Below, in pieces: positions 11,873 through 22,750 of a stretch of 64,000 bases of DNA. Within the stretch, counting starts at the first letter, position 1. Each line of letters begins with the position of its first letter. Both the position numbers and the translations under genes were made by a program. The notes beneath the pieces are model-generated. The model was not told the DNA's origin and ran no database searches. It worked only from the letters and a program-made list of their open reading frames with translations. This DNA is from Pogona vitticeps (taxonomy: Eukaryota; Chordata; Lepidosauria; Squamata; Agamidae), in assembly GCF_051106095.1 (NCBI RefSeq), contig NC_135783.1:58995447-59059446 (forward strand). Reading direction: 5' to 3'.

Positions 11873-12835
11873 AGGAAATGAACTGATAGGGATATTCACA
11901 CAAGCAATATCAATAAAGATTGTTTCAATACATCATTGGTACAAATTAAAACAACACTCCCAGTGAGTGGGAAATGTTCCAGTTATACTGCTGGCTAGAA
12001 AAATGATTTGATAATGGCAGTGTGTCATGTGACCGGAAACTTATGCAACAATCTAACAGGCGAATAACAAGGGACCATTCGCCTGGTGTGATCATGTGTC
12101 CAGCTTTCCTGGACATATGATCACAGCTGTTTATATATACTTGGAGGAATTCTGCTTGTTGCAGCAGGCTTACTACTACATTATAATGGGGAGAAAAAAC
12201 AGGGCTATTCATAGGTCAGATACAACCCCAAATGAGGAGCACCTTTGGTAACTCACCTCCGTTAGCTTAAACTTCAGATAACGACTTCTTTTTAACTGCA
12301 TTTTTCTTTCACTTCATAATTTTGATTCAGAATTCGCAGTGCAGGATTTATCCGTGTAATACAATAAGTTGGCAATTTACTGTTGAATGGGAACTGATTC
12401 ACAAAATTCAGTCATCACTTCCATAACTCACCCCAACCACCTTGCATAGTATGATGCACCAATTATGTCCTCAACATGGGAGTAGAAACTTGGAGCTAAA
12501 TTCTTCTTATTTCTTCTGCCCAACTGCCTAAGGATTAAGTATGTACTCTGCCTCTCCACTGTATTTCAAATGCTTTCTGCATGATGCCATTGGTTGCAAG
12601 CCTGACTATGTACAAAACTCTAAGTCCGTTGTTGTACAGATGACAAATAATAAATGTTCTTACAAAAAAAAAGTGTACTCATGCTGTGCCAAGTATGCAC
12701 AGCAGTGTTGTCAGCTCTGAAAGTGAAGATGAACTGTTTGTACTATTATTTTCTTCAGCTGAGTAGACAGGCATGTTGTAAGACTACATCCCAAGCGATT
12801 TCTTAGTAAAACATATGATAATAGATAAGTAAATC

Positions 12836-12980
12836 ATCATCGTCGTCATCATTCTAGAACTGCAGAGTTAGAAGGGACCCTATGGATCATCAAATCCAGC
12901 CCCTGTCAAAAGGGCAGAGTGGGGAATTGAACTCTCAGCCTCTGAATCCACAGCCAAATACCTAAAACACTGAGCTATCC
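12836..12980 (-). mobile_element. tRNA-derived SINE with CR1-like 3' end
   Basis: On the minus strand the head reads GGATAGCTCAGTGTTTTAGG, a tRNA A-box context, then GAGAGTTCAATTCCCC, a B-box context. The body leads to GGGTCCCTTCTAACTCTGCAG and TTCTAGAAT, the CR1-type 3' end, with a GATGATGACGACGATGATGAT tail. The layout suggests mobilisation by a CR1-type LINE. Confidence 0.65.
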
Positions 12981-13413
12981 AAGAGAATGGCAGCTCCAGG
13001 GGTGCTATGGAGCCATTTGGGGTGTTAGTTTGTAATTTATATGAATTATCCATACTGAACCTGCTTTTGACACAGATTTCAGCACCTCAGATGGCTTCTG
13101 TCAAGTGCAGACTGAACCCCAGAATGTCTTCACAGCACCTCAGAATGAGACCCCAACTACTGGTGCCTCAAGAATTTCCTGATAACGACTCTGAATGCTT
13201 TCCCCCCTGTTCTGCTGTATCCTGAAAACAGTTAAATGTCACTGGACTTGTAAATCCCTCCCCTAATTCAAAATGTTTGTGAGGTCAATCTGTGGTTATT
13301 AACTCTTAGTAAAGGAAATTCACTCCTTTTTTCTTGCATTATTTTTTTCCAGATGTCAAGCACAGGCTCTGGCATTAAGATTTAGCATGAAGGACTCTAT
13401 GGCTCCAAGGGTG

Positions 13414-13415
<2 letters not shown>

Positions 13416-13444
<29 letters not shown>
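13416..13444. repeat. (CT)n microsatellite
   Basis: About 14 uninterrupted CT units directly next to an L2 tail. Confidence 0.95.
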
Positions 13445-13446
<2 letters not shown>

Positions 13447-13449
13447 TTT

Positions 13450-13925
13450 ACCCCACCCATCTAGAACAAAGGTCTACTCTGGGTGGCATTACAATTTTTA
13501 AAAACAGTAAACCCAATATATACCATAAATCCAAGATGGCAAAAATGACAAAATTTAAGATAAGGAAGGAAGGAAAGCCTACCTACATAGCCAGGTTTTA
13601 ACTTTACTCCTGGAAACAGCCAGAGAGGGAGCCAGGTGGATCTCCATGGGCAAGTTGTTCCACAGGTGAGGGGCCACTGCCGAGAAGGCCCAGTTCCTCA
13701 TTCTGTCCTTCTGGACCTCCCTCAGTATTAGGCCCCTCAGTCGCCCAGCCTGGCTAGAACAAGTGACTTTGGCAGAACTGGGTGGGAGAAGGCGCTCTAC
13801 CAAATATCAAGGTCCTAAACTGTTTAGGGCTTTATATGTCATTGTTAAAACTTTGAAATCAATGTGGAAGCGAATGGGCAGCCAATGCAAGGCAGCCAGG
13901 GTGGGGGGGAAATATGGTTAATTTA
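13450..13925 (-). pseudogene. L2-type LINE 3' end (ORF2 C-terminus and tail)
   Basis: The minus strand keeps a frame at 13579-13803 with AGRLRGLILREVQ and FSAVAPHLWNNLPMEIHLAPSLAVSRSKVKTWL, the conserved C-terminal block of L2-type ORF2. Downstream on the minus strand follows the AATGCCACCCAGAGTAGACC-like tail (about 13460-13490). It is 5'-truncated by several kilobases and old, but this last block is intact as a short frame. Confidence 0.75.
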
Positions 13926-14403
13926 AATTAACCCTAGTAAATAATACATGATAGGTAGGGATCTAACACATTCCAATTTCTGTTATTAACAAGAAAATAA
14001 ACCTAAACCTATTTATTCAGTTTCATCCGTGAAACTTAATGTTTGTGTGTGGCAGCATATGTGACAAAATAAAAATTCTAATAACAAAAAAGTGGGCCTC
14101 TGAGGTAATATCACACTGGGACAGCTTTTAATGACTAACATTACCAAAATGGATTCTCCAGGCTGAATTAAAACTGTATCATCCGAGTCTGAAGACAAAA
14201 GGTCCAAATTCCCCTTGGCATGGATTTCTACAAATATCAGCAGGAAGATCATTCCCACATCTTTTTATTTTTTATTGTTCCTGCCTGCTTTTTCAGTCAT
14301 TAAACAAGCTGCCTTTAAAAACCACTAAATACATTTGATTTAAAATGTCATTCAATAGCAAAACATACCCTTAATCTACGTCTGGAGTGCTTGGAAGAAA
14401 GTA

Positions 14404-14916
14404 CAGTGGGGTCTTGACTTGAGAACTTAATCCGTATTGGAAGGCGGTTCTCAAGTCAAAAAGTTCTCAAGTCAAATCTGCATTTCCCATAGGAATGCAT
14501 TGAAAACCATTTGATCCGTATCTGCTCTTTTCCGTCCATAGAAACTAATGGGAAGCTGCTATTCCGCCTTTGACCACTAGAGGGGGATATTTTGTTTCTT
14601 TTTTTTCTTAGGTCAAGAAAGGTTCAGGGAAGGCAGGGAAAATACAGTCCAGGCAGTACAGTACCAGGCAGTCCGAAGACTGTCTCCCAATCCACTCTCT
14701 AAATGCTGGGAGGAGTGAGGAAGCAGACAGGCACCCTTTTCACTGGCCAACAGTTAACTGAAAGTTCAAATTTTGCACTTTCCCTGCCTCCCACGTGGGT
14801 TTTTTTTTTCAGTTCTTAAATCTAAGTATGTAAGTCAAATCAATATTTTCCTATGAGAGCGGTTCTTAAGTCAAAATGTTCTTAACTAAAGCCGTTCTTA
14901 AGTCAAGACCCCACTG
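14404..14916. mobile_element. Mariner-type MITE, TA target site
   Basis: 513-bp element with inverted ends CAGTGGGGTCTTGACTTGAG and CTTAAGTCAAGACCCCACTG, flanked by TA on both sides. Near both ends the motif TCAAGTCAA/ACTTAAGAAC recurs several times, like clustered binding sites. The middle (about 14600-14800) shows no coding sequence. The same family recurs at 17887-18426 and 32764-33276. TA duplication and CAGTGG ends point to the Tc1/mariner superfamily. Confidence 0.75.
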
Positions 14917-15960
14917 TAGTTTTCTGACACAATCCTCCTACTGCGTTATTTCTGTTGATCCATAGAAAATTGCATTTGAAAGTTATTAGACAACTGGTGG
15001 TGTTTCACTTAGAAGAAAAGTGAGCAAGGGAAGATATGATTAAGATGTATAAAATAATACATGGAGTGGAGAGAATGGCCTGGAAGACTTCAGTCTCTCT
15101 CATAATGCTAGAGCCTTGAGTTATCTAATGAAGCTGAATAGCAGAAAATTAAGAACAGATAAAAGGAAGTATTTCTTAATATAGTTGAGTAAAATAGAAT
15201 TAGCGGTAGCTAATGTAGTGAAGGCTACCAACGTGGACAGTTTTGAAAGGAAATTATGAAATTTAGGGAAGAGTAAGGCTATAAATGGCTAATGGCCCTA
15301 ACTATAGATATTGTCTCTCATACATGCATACGTGTTGCTGGGGGACATGAATGGAAGAGTGTTACTGCACTCCGGTTCTTTCTGTAGGCTTTGCATGGGT
15401 ATACTGTGTGGTTGATTCTTCAGAATGCTGGATCAAATAGGCCTTTTGCTGCTCTATCATGGTTCTTGTTAGGCCCTTAAGATAAATTTCATCTTGGTTT
15501 ACACTGGGAAACCTATAAGAATATCTGATATTTAGACTAGCAGAGTGAAGGAAGCTAGTGGCAATGCTAGTTAGTGGCAATTAAACAAGGGTAAGTACTC
15601 AAGAAACTCATAATTAGGCAAAAATAGAAATATAGGGAAAAATCCTGTTGTGTAACTTACAGAATTCACAGGAAAAATGGTTACCATGGGGGCAGATAAG
15701 TGGGTGTGGATTCACTGATGGAGAAGTAGCACATGATTCCAGGGCTGACCAATGCTGCTGACTCATGTTCTGTTGTGAGTGTTGAGATGAATGCGATGAG
15801 AGTGGGCTTTGTAAAAGGGGCCAGCATCTTGTAGCACTCATTGACTTCACAAATACCCCCTGCTGCTGCTGCAATACAATGCAAGAGCTGGAAGTGAGCC
15901 TAGAGACATCCTTTTCTCATGTGAATAATAGTACACTGGAAACTCCTCCCCCTTCATTTG
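14917..15960. other. No gene seen
   Basis: Single-copy-looking DNA. A block near 14980-15300 (GTTTCACTTAGAAGAAAAGTGAGCAAGGG and TAAAATAATACATGGAGTGGAGAGAATGG) resembles the decayed LINE/SINE 'platelet' type middle repeats of amniotes, but I cannot name it with confidence. No exon support. Confidence 0.35.
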
Positions 15961-15961
15961 C

Positions 15962-16166
15962 TGGCTGGATAGCTCAGTGAGCTGGAACAACTGGCCTCAA
16001 AGCAAGAAGTCAGGAGTTCAATTTCCCACTGGGCTCCCTGTAGAAGAGCCAACCTGTGTGGTCTTGGGCAACCTACACAGTCCTGGAATGCTACCAGAAG
16101 AAGGGACTGGTAAACCACCTAAAAAACTCTACAAAGGATTGCCAGAAATTCGAATCAATGTGTCGT
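15962..16166 (+). mobile_element. tRNA-derived SINE with RTE-like 3' end
   Basis: Head GGATAGCTCAGTGAGCTGG carries the A box and GTCAGGAGTTCAATTTCCC the B box of a tRNA-like promoter. The body includes CTTGGGCAACCTACACAGTCC and GGGACTGGTAAACCACCT. The end AAGGATTGCCAGAAATTCGAATCA is a decayed form of the GTCGCCATAAGTCGGAATCGACT tail shared by tRNA-SINEs that use RTE-type LINEs. A reverse-orientation copy lies at 61400-61620. Confidence 0.7.
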
Positions 16167-16189
16167 CCACCACCACCACCACCACCACC

Positions 16190-16229
<40 letters not shown>

Positions 16230-16240
16230 TTACTACTACA
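16167..16240. repeat. (ACC)n(ACT)n compound microsatellite
   Basis: About ten ACC units followed by about twelve ACT units with one TAT interruption. It is shared between the 3' end of the SINE on its left and the 3' end of the R4-type LINE on its right, so it can be the tail of either. Confidence 0.95.
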
Positions 16241-16934
16241 CCAGGCACAGCCAAAATTATAAAAACTTTTATTGGTATTATATAACTGATACAACTTTTA
16301 ACCAAAAACCTAAATATCTGTTAAATATTTGCGCAGTATATATGCTGTTCCTAATGTGGCCATTTTTGTAGCTCTGATGATGTGATTTCTGAAATCTGCA
16401 ACTGTTTATAGTACTTGGAGAAGTTTCTTGATATTGTTCCCAAAGCCCCAAATCCTCTTCCAGAGGCGAGATGTTTTGATTGCCAGGTCTCTGTACTTTG
16501 TTAGTTTTTCCAATTCTTTATTCTAAACTCTAGCATCCCCTGGAATTGCAATGTCAATGATCTGGACATTCCTTCGTTCTATTACTACTGTGTCTGGTGT
16601 GTTATGTTCAAGGTGTCTATCAGTTTGGATCCGGAAATCCCACAAGATCTTGACTTCCTCATTTTCTGACTCTTTGTCTACCTGATGTTCCCATGGGTTT
16701 TTAGAGGCTGGCAAGTTATATTTTTTTGTATAATGACCAATGCATTATTGTATAATGACTTGCTCTTAGCACTATTTCCTTGGCTCTTACCTTTCATCAC
16801 ATTGGTTTGGAGTGCTTGTTCTTGTGCAGCAAAAATCAAGCCTTCAGCTTCTTTCTTAAGGGTCCCCAGTTTTAGCCATGCCCATCTTGAATTATGATCA
16901 TGCTTTTCATTAATATTTATTATTATGCAAAAAC
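16241..16934 (-). pseudogene. R4/Dong-type LINE 3' end with restriction-like endonuclease relic
   Basis: On the minus strand the piece 16523-16714 reads NEEVKILWDFRIQTDRHLEHN, then PDTVVIERRNVQIIDIAIPGD. This is the restriction-like endonuclease domain found after the reverse transcriptase in R2/R4-type LINEs: PD, a spacer, then the D of IID. Upstream (16750-16900) the frame KKEAEGLIFAAQEQALQTN matches the linker before the CCHC motif of the same family. The copy is 5'-truncated and broken in the linker. Its 3' UTR ends in TTTTGGCTGTGCCTGG and runs into TAG repeats. R4 elements are known from Anolis and other squamates. Confidence 0.7.
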
Positions 16935-17056
16935 TCCAGGCACAGTCAAAATTATAACAACATTGACTGGTATTATATAACAGATACAAGTTTTAACCAA
17001 AAACCTAAGTATCTGTTAAATATTGACACAGTATGTATGCTGTTCCTATTGCTATT
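16935..17056 (-). repeat. Second R4-type 3' UTR fragment
   Basis: CCAGGCACAGTCAAAATTATAACAAC through ATGCTGTTCCTATTG repeats the 16241-16355 segment with about 10% differences. It is a separate 3' end of the same family, in the same orientation, directly upstream of the first copy's remaining coding piece and followed by (GTT)n. Confidence 0.7.
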
Positions 17057-17082
17057 ACTGTTGTTGTTGTTGTTGTTGTTAT
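17057..17082. repeat. (GTT)n microsatellite
   Basis: About eight TTG/GTT units next to the R4-type 3' UTR fragment. Confidence 0.9.
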
Positions 17083-17099
17083 ACAGTATATATTAGACA

Positions 17100-17215
17100 T
17101 GTTGCACCCCTTCCCTAATCCACCCTTGATAGTTTGCCATGCTGGTGGGATTGATGAGAACTGAAATACAATAGCATCTGGGGAACCACAAATTCCTTAT
17201 CTTGACCCATGGTTC
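17100..17215. mobile_element. hAT-type MITE fragment
   Basis: CATGTTGCACCCCTTCCCTAATCC, TTTGCCATGCTGGTGGGATTGATGAG and ATAGCATCTGGGGAACCACA match the inner arm of the GATGGGAGTTGTAGTCC hAT-type MITEs. Ends are eroded. Confidence 0.4.
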
Positions 17216-17391
17216 CTGTGATAATCTTGGGACACAATTGTATTCTCTTACATGTTCCAGTGCCTAGAATGGCCTTGAATCGCTCCCTGTTCCTCTAACG
17301 TCTGTAGGCTTTTCAAGCCCTGCATCCTTTTTGTCCCCTCTTTTATTTGGTTTATGTAGCAGTATCTCACTCTCATTCCTTTAGGGTTTGC

Positions 17392-17483
<92 letters not shown>

Positions 17484-17620
17484 TTAATTTAATTTAATTT
17501 AATTTAATTTAATTTAATTTAATTTCTATGCCGCCCAATCTACCCAGAGGTCTCTGGGCGGCTCACAACAATTAAAGTTCAATACAATAAAAGATAAAAT
17601 GATTAAAATACAATTAAAAT
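17392..17620 (-). repeat. LINE/SINE tail with (TTTA)n(TTTAA)n
   Basis: On the minus strand: GAGCCGCCCAGAGACCTCTGG, GTAGATTGGGCGGCATAGAAATT, then (TTAAA)n and about 22 TAAA units. This is the common squamate L2/CR1-type tail with its AATAAA-type repeat, here greatly expanded (17392-17524). Confidence 0.7.
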
Positions 17621-17886
17621 ACAATTTTTACTCTATGAGTACATAAACAGAAAGGTCCAAGCGAAAACTCTGCTTTTTCAAGGAAAGGGATTTAACAGAT
17701 GTTTTTGTGAACTTGTACTTGGCCAAATTTTACTTCTTTCTTGCTCTTATTTTATAATGATTAGGAAATGCTAGGAATGATGTAATTGTTTTATACTGTA
17801 CTGTGTAAGTCTTCCTCCCCTCTAATTCTTTAAAACCTTATAAAATGAATAAAATGTTAGCAGTAACCAGGCCTAATCTTTTTATA

Positions 17887-18282
17887 CAGTGGGGTCTCTA
17901 CTTAAGAACGTCTCTACTTAAGAACAATCCAACTTAAGAACAGCTCCATTTGCTAAATTTTGCTTCTACTTGAGAACAGAAATCCAAGATAAGAACAGGA
18001 AAAAAAACCTTTCCTGCTCTTTTTTTAACCTTAGGTCATCTTAGGTTAAAAAAAAATTCTCCCCCTAGTGGTAGAGTACTTATTAACCAGCTTTGCATTA
18101 GTTCCTATGGGAACTAATTCTTCAATGTACGAACACACCTCTACATAACAAAAAAAAACAGCCAGAACGGATTAATTGGTTTTCAGTCCATTCCTATGGG
18201 AAATTTTGCTTCAACTTAAGAACGTTTCAACTTAAGAACACCATTCCAAAATGGATTAAGTTCTTAAGTAGAGGTTCCACTG
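17887..18282. mobile_element. Mariner-type MITE, TA target site
   Basis: 396-bp element with inverted ends CAGTGGGGTCTCTACTTAAG and CTTAAGTAGAGGTTCCACTG, TA on both sides (17885-17886, 18283-18284). ACTTAAGAAC or its complement occurs at least six times, clustered near both ends. No coding capacity. Confidence 0.75.
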
Positions 18283-18284
18283 TA

Positions 18285-18426
18285 GTTTCTATGGACGGAA
18301 AAGAGCAGATACGGATTAAATGGTTTTCAATGCATTCCTATGGGAAATGCAGATTCAACATAAGAACTTTTCAACTTGAGAACCACCTTCCAATACGGAT
18401 TAAGTTCTTAAGTAGAGACCCCACTG
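18285..18426. mobile_element. Right half of a second mariner-type MITE
   Basis: Begins GTTTCTATGGACGGAAAAGAG and ends TTAAGTAGAGACCCCACTG followed by TA. It matches the right half of the 32764-33276 copy (from 33136 on) and not the preceding element, so the 17887-18282 copy probably inserted at a TA inside, or replaced, the left half of this one. Confidence 0.65.
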
Positions 18427-18428
18427 TA

Positions 18429-20492
18429 CTTCAGTTCAATTATGCTTGGATCTACTCACTCAGTAGCCTTTCCTTTCACATTTAATTGCTGCTCCTGTCT
18501 GCTCTTTGCCTCTATCCTTCTCCATTCGTTTCTAAAATGACTTCATTGGTTTTCCTTACTCTTTGGTGCAATTTATACAACAGCTACCCACAAAACAAAA
18601 GTGTGCATCCTGCTAAGGCTGCCACTTCACTCTTGTAAAGGAAGCATAGACCAACATATGACCATGGTCAAATGGTGCCCTCCCCCTCGCCATCAACTCA
18701 GAAGAATACAGGAAAAGAATGATCATGCTCAAAATATGAATACACTAGGCAGCTCCACAAGCCAGGTTAGCAGACTTTCTACTATTTCTTGGATTAGTTA
18801 TAATGCTGCAGTGGCAGATACTGACATGTACAGGCATGTAGATGTTTCCCATCATGCAGGAGTGTTCAGTCTGCTTTGTAGGATCCCTTCATTAGTCAGG
18901 ACTTGTCCTAAACCTGTCTGTGAGCAATTTATACTAGGAAAAGTTATATGAATTGGGTTTAGCATGTTTTAAATTGATTTTTTAAAAGGTGTCCACATTA
19001 TACACATGGAAACACTGATTGTTTTGTACTTCTGTCAGTATAAATTGTTTCTGTGGGGTTTGCCACTCCCTTGCTCCATTCCCTGTGTGTGTATATACAC
19101 ATCTTCCTTCTTCACAAGCCTAGTCATGTCTCAGGCCAGTTTTGGCCTTAGCTCAGTGTCCCTCTTCTTGGAAAGCCTCATCAATAATGCCTCTGGTCAT
19201 TTTCAGCCCTTGCACCATTTGCCTGTGTGGAGCCTCAGGGAAACCTCCAAACCCTCAAATGCAACAGTTCTAAAAGTCCATGCAGCTCCCTCAACTGATA
19301 TATATAACAGATCTTAAAAATAAATTAAAAGTTATTCCCAAGAGGAAACACACACCAACACAAAAACCACATGACTACCATATGACTTTAAACCAAATCT
19401 AAAAACCCCAGTCCATCTCCCAGTTTATTTCATTAGTGTAACTATGCCCTGAATTAACCTAATTTGGTCTGAGAGTCGGAGTACCCCTGAATCTGCAGCA
19501 CATGCCAAGTATGTTGAGTAGTAATAATGATACTGCTATGTTTTCTTTCTGGAAAAATCAAAATAAAGCAGTCCCTTAGGTACCCAAGTAAGAAAGATAG
19601 TTAGCTCCTTCCAGACTCAAAACTAAGTGCATAATCAGATACAGCTGCAACGCATGTGTCTGGTTACACCAGAAAGGGTCACTTTAATGGCAGCAATATC
19701 ACTTGAACCAATCCTGTTGGGGAATTACTCTGGCCCAGACCCCAAAGGTAGAAGCATGGATTGCGATTAGGCAGGAGCACATTCCTTGTACATAGTGTGA
19801 TTGCTGGGAAACAGAGCATACCAGACTGCTCCACAAGCATTCTCATTTGTGATCTACTTCCCCATGTGATCACACTCTTAAGTTAAAGCAAAGTGCACAG
19901 GGCCAAATTGCAGATATTTGAAGCCTATTAACATTTACATAGAGTCAATAGGAAAAGCTTAATGTCCTGAATGTTTAATAAATAGCTCAATAATGAACCT
20001 GATATGTACATTTGAAGGGAAAAAATTGCATCACCGGGCAGAATAGTAGCAGTCCTCAATCAAACACAGCAGGTGTTCTCAGACTTCATTGACTCCATGG
20101 TGATGTTATATTCTTTTGCATGTAGGTGATGTTTGTCTATGCAAATTTCTCTTTATTGCATGCGATTAATCACATTCCATCTTGTTTATCTTCCTAGGTA
20201 CGATTAAACTTTGATGTATTGTACACTGTATTGCAGTGGTTGTATTAGCATATGGTTGGCTCATTCTGTCACTACAGAAGTTATGCAATTGTAATTTTAA
20301 AGAAGCTTTGAAAATAACAAAAGAATTGGAAAATAAATGGGGTACTATACTGCATTTCAGATCAAAATGGCTTTAAGGTAAATGGAGCAGTTGAGAAATG
20401 AGCTGCCTTAAGAAGTAATGTGTGCCAATTTCCATGTGTTAAAAACAAAACAAAATATCAAAGGCCTGCAGTATGGTGTAGGGTGCACTTGG

Positions 20493-20495
<3 letters not shown>
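18429..20495. other. No gene seen
   Basis: Two kilobases without a recognisable repeat or exon. Short frames at 18601-18951 and 19006-19317 (116 and 103 codons) have no domain or neighbour to support them. The stretch 20150-20350, with CATGCGATTAATCACATTCC, looks low in repeats and could be conserved non-coding DNA, but I cannot test it. Confidence 0.4.

Positions 20496-20536
<41 letters not shown>
20496..20536. repeat. (GA)n microsatellite
   Basis: About 20 uninterrupted GA units. Confidence 0.95.
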
Positions 20537-20538
<2 letters not shown>

Positions 20539-20745
20539 GATTCCGTTCTCTTTTTTTTTAACCCTCTGGTTTATGAATGTGGAATATTGTGCTTCTGTAC
20601 TCACGATCCAAAAAGCCAGGAAATAGTCTGATATTGCTACACAATATATTGCCCATGTTGCCAGCAGGAAACAGGATGCCAAACTTTACATAGCAAAGGG
20701 CAGCCTGAATGTTGAGAACATCTATGGTGTCAAGATAGTCTACAA

Positions 20746-20882
20746 TAGTGGTTCCCAACTTTGGGTAATCTGGGTGTTCTTGGACTGCAACTCCTAAAAA
20801 TCCCAGCCAGCAAAGCTGTTGGTGAAGGCTTCTGGGATTTCCAGTCAAAGAACACCTGGATTACCCGAGGTTAGAAGCACTA
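20746..20882. mobile_element. hAT-type MITE, same family as 11633-11770
   Basis: 137-bp palindrome with ends TAGTGGTTCCCAACTTTGGG and GAGGTTAGAAGCACTA and inner arms ACTGCAACTCCTAAAAATCCC and CTTCTGGGATTTCCAGT. Flanked by GTCTACAA (20738-20745) and GTCTACAG (20883-20890), an 8-bp target repeat with one change. More diverged, hence older, than the 11.6 kb copy. Confidence 0.8.
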
Positions 20883-21035
20883 GTCTACAGGATATCTTCT
20901 TGTGCCCACTACTATTCACAGAGTGACACAATGCAAGGAAAAATTGCAGAAGTGGGCTCCTTTTTTCAGCTCCAAGGCATCTAATTGGACTCACCACGTA
21001 TGCTTAGATAAATATTCTAGCCCCGAGCTCCAACT

Positions 21036-21268
21036 TTAAGGGCATAGTGGTTAAACTGCAATATTGAAGTCAAGACTATTCACACCGATCGGCTCAGATA
21101 GCCAGCTCAGGGTTGACTCAGCCTTCCATCCTTCCAAGGTCTGTAAATTGAGAACCCAGCTCGTCGGGGGGGGGAGCAATGTGTAGCCTCCATAATTAAA
21201 TTGTAAATTGCCCAAATAATGCTTTAAGCACTATAGGGTAGTATATAAGCAGCACACTTTGCTTTACC
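21036..21268 (+). mobile_element. tRNA-derived SINE with CR1/L2-like tail
   Basis: tRNA-like start GGGCATAGTGGTTAAACTGC, then GGGTTGACTCAGCCTTCCATCC and TGAGAACCCAGCTCG, then the tail AATTAAATTGTAAATTGCCC, GCTTTAAGCACTATAGGG and GTATATAAGCAGCAC with CTTTGCTTT. This body is a common squamate SINE. The G run (about 21167-21175) is a family feature. Confidence 0.75.
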
Positions 21269-21883
21269 ACCCAGACAACAGCATTGGTTGCAAGCAGCAA
21301 TGGTTGTACATTATGTCAAAAGGTCATTCAAACTGTGGAAAGTGATGTAGCATGAAAGTTACTGTACTATGAAGCATTACTTTGAAGCACCATTGAGTAG
21401 AATGCTTTTCCCTTGATGATTTTAATCATATCATGAAATCAGTCATTCATGCTTTTGTAAAACACTTGATTTATGGTACATTTTAGTGTATTACCCCTGC
21501 TCAACAGCCAACTGTTTGTTTTGTTTTCCCTGAGCAAAATTCCAGGATTGCCTTACACTTAAGGCTCAAAACAACATTCATGCAACACAACTGTTCTTAA
21601 ATATTTTGACACTATCAGCTGCATGACTTGTGTTAAAGCAAATTCCATCCATTATCTGAGAATGAACTCCTTACTAACTTTTTGGTTTCTTGCAAACAGA
21701 TTTGGAATGTCTTACCATACTCTTTTTTCTTTTTCTTTTTTGCCTTATTGTGCAACTATAGCTGGCTTTGGTTATCAGCTTTCTGCCCTTGTGCATTGTT
21801 TTGAATAATTTATGCCTTTAACTGATGATGTAAGCCAGTTAAAGAGCCAGAAGGTAAGGTACGAATGACTTTATACCATAAAC

Positions 21884-22082
21884 GAGGGGTCTCCGAACTT
21901 TTCAGCATGAGGGCCACATAATATATTTTACACATTTTTGAGGGCCAAAGGAACACACACACATGTACAGGCTGAAGGTAAGAGACCTGAGCCTGTGGAC
22001 CTGTACCTGCAGCATTCGCTGGGCCGTTTAAAAGGAAAGGTGGGCCGGTTGTGGCCCACGGGCCATAGTCTGGAGACTCTTG
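21884..22082. mobile_element. hAT-type MITE with perfect 8-bp target repeat
   Basis: 199-bp element starting GAGGGGTCTCCGAACTTTTC and ending GGGCCATAGTCTGGAGACTC with TTG, flanked by CCATAAAC at 21876-21883 and 22083-22090. The GAGGGCCACATAATAT and GAGGGCCAAAGG lines, and TGTGGCCCACGGGCC near the right end, match the non-autonomous hAT family with CAGGGGTCCCCAAAC ends. Confidence 0.85.
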
Positions 22083-22169
22083 CCATAAACCAACCAAGCA
22101 TTTCCCTTCTAGTATTTAGAGTACAAAGCCTAGAGCCTCTGAACCTTCAAGGACATAAACAGGGAATAT

Positions 22170-22269
22170 GAGAAGAATGTATTCACCGACACAGACCAGT
22201 ACCTACACAAAAACTCAAACCACCACCCGCAGCAAAAAAGAGGCATAATCAAAACACTGGTAGACCATG
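22170..22269 (+). pseudogene. Penelope-like element, left part (split by LTR element)
   Basis: Reading frame TDQYLHKNSNHHPQQKRG, IIKTLVDH is a typical stretch of the Penelope-like reverse transcriptase C-terminal half. It stops at 22269, where the LTR element begins, and the protein line resumes after 27924 with ANRNCEAQFLSTELNHL. The 5' end is truncated at about 22170. Confidence 0.75.
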
Positions 22270-22750
22270 TGTCACATACAGCACTGATGGTACCTGTCTG
22301 TCATGGGTTTGGAGGGAAAGTTCCATCCTATGGGGAGTGGAAGGCGGGACATCAGGGGGGAGGAGCTGTACTGTATATATATTTGGAGCTGGTGTGGAGA
22401 AGTAAAGTTGGAGTCTGTGTGTCAGACTGGGTACAACTGTTTGTCAGTTAGTGCATACCTGATAGGTTCAGGTTTCTATCTAGGTAGCCAGAGCTGATAG
22501 GTTCAGGGTCTGTGCGTTACCTTAAAGTGTTCTGTGGGAACCAATCTGTTGTATGTGTATGATTGGGGACTATGCCACGTTCCAGTATCCTATTTACCTG
22601 ATCCTTTTATTTACCCTGTTTGTTGTTTCAATAAACCTTGTTCTTTTGTTTATTAAAATCCATTCCTGGTCTGTGTGACTCCTTATAGGGAATGGTTGGT
22701 GGCAGCATAACTGCAGGGTGGGATACTCCAGTAGGTCTGGGGTTGCCACA
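22270..22750 (+). repeat. 5' LTR of Gmr1-like element
   Basis: 481 bp, TG...CA ends. A TATATATA stretch at about 22374-22383 can serve as a TATA box, and AATAAA at 22630-22635 as a poly(A) signal, giving the usual U3-R-U5 order. Short open frames of about 60 codons inside it occur in both LTRs and are not genes. Confidence 0.9.

Noticed and set aside
12836-12980. Functional tRNA gene on the minus strand
   Set aside because: The A- and B-box-like parts belong to a SINE head joined to a CR1-like tail; the cloverleaf is not preserved.
16056-16294. Polyproline/polyleucine and polyserine/polyglycine frames
   Set aside because: Translations of the ACC/ACT microsatellite.
22269-22497. 60-64-codon frames found twice (also at 27438-27666)
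   Set aside because: They lie inside the two LTRs and repeat only because the LTRs do. Non-coding promoter and leader sequence explains them.
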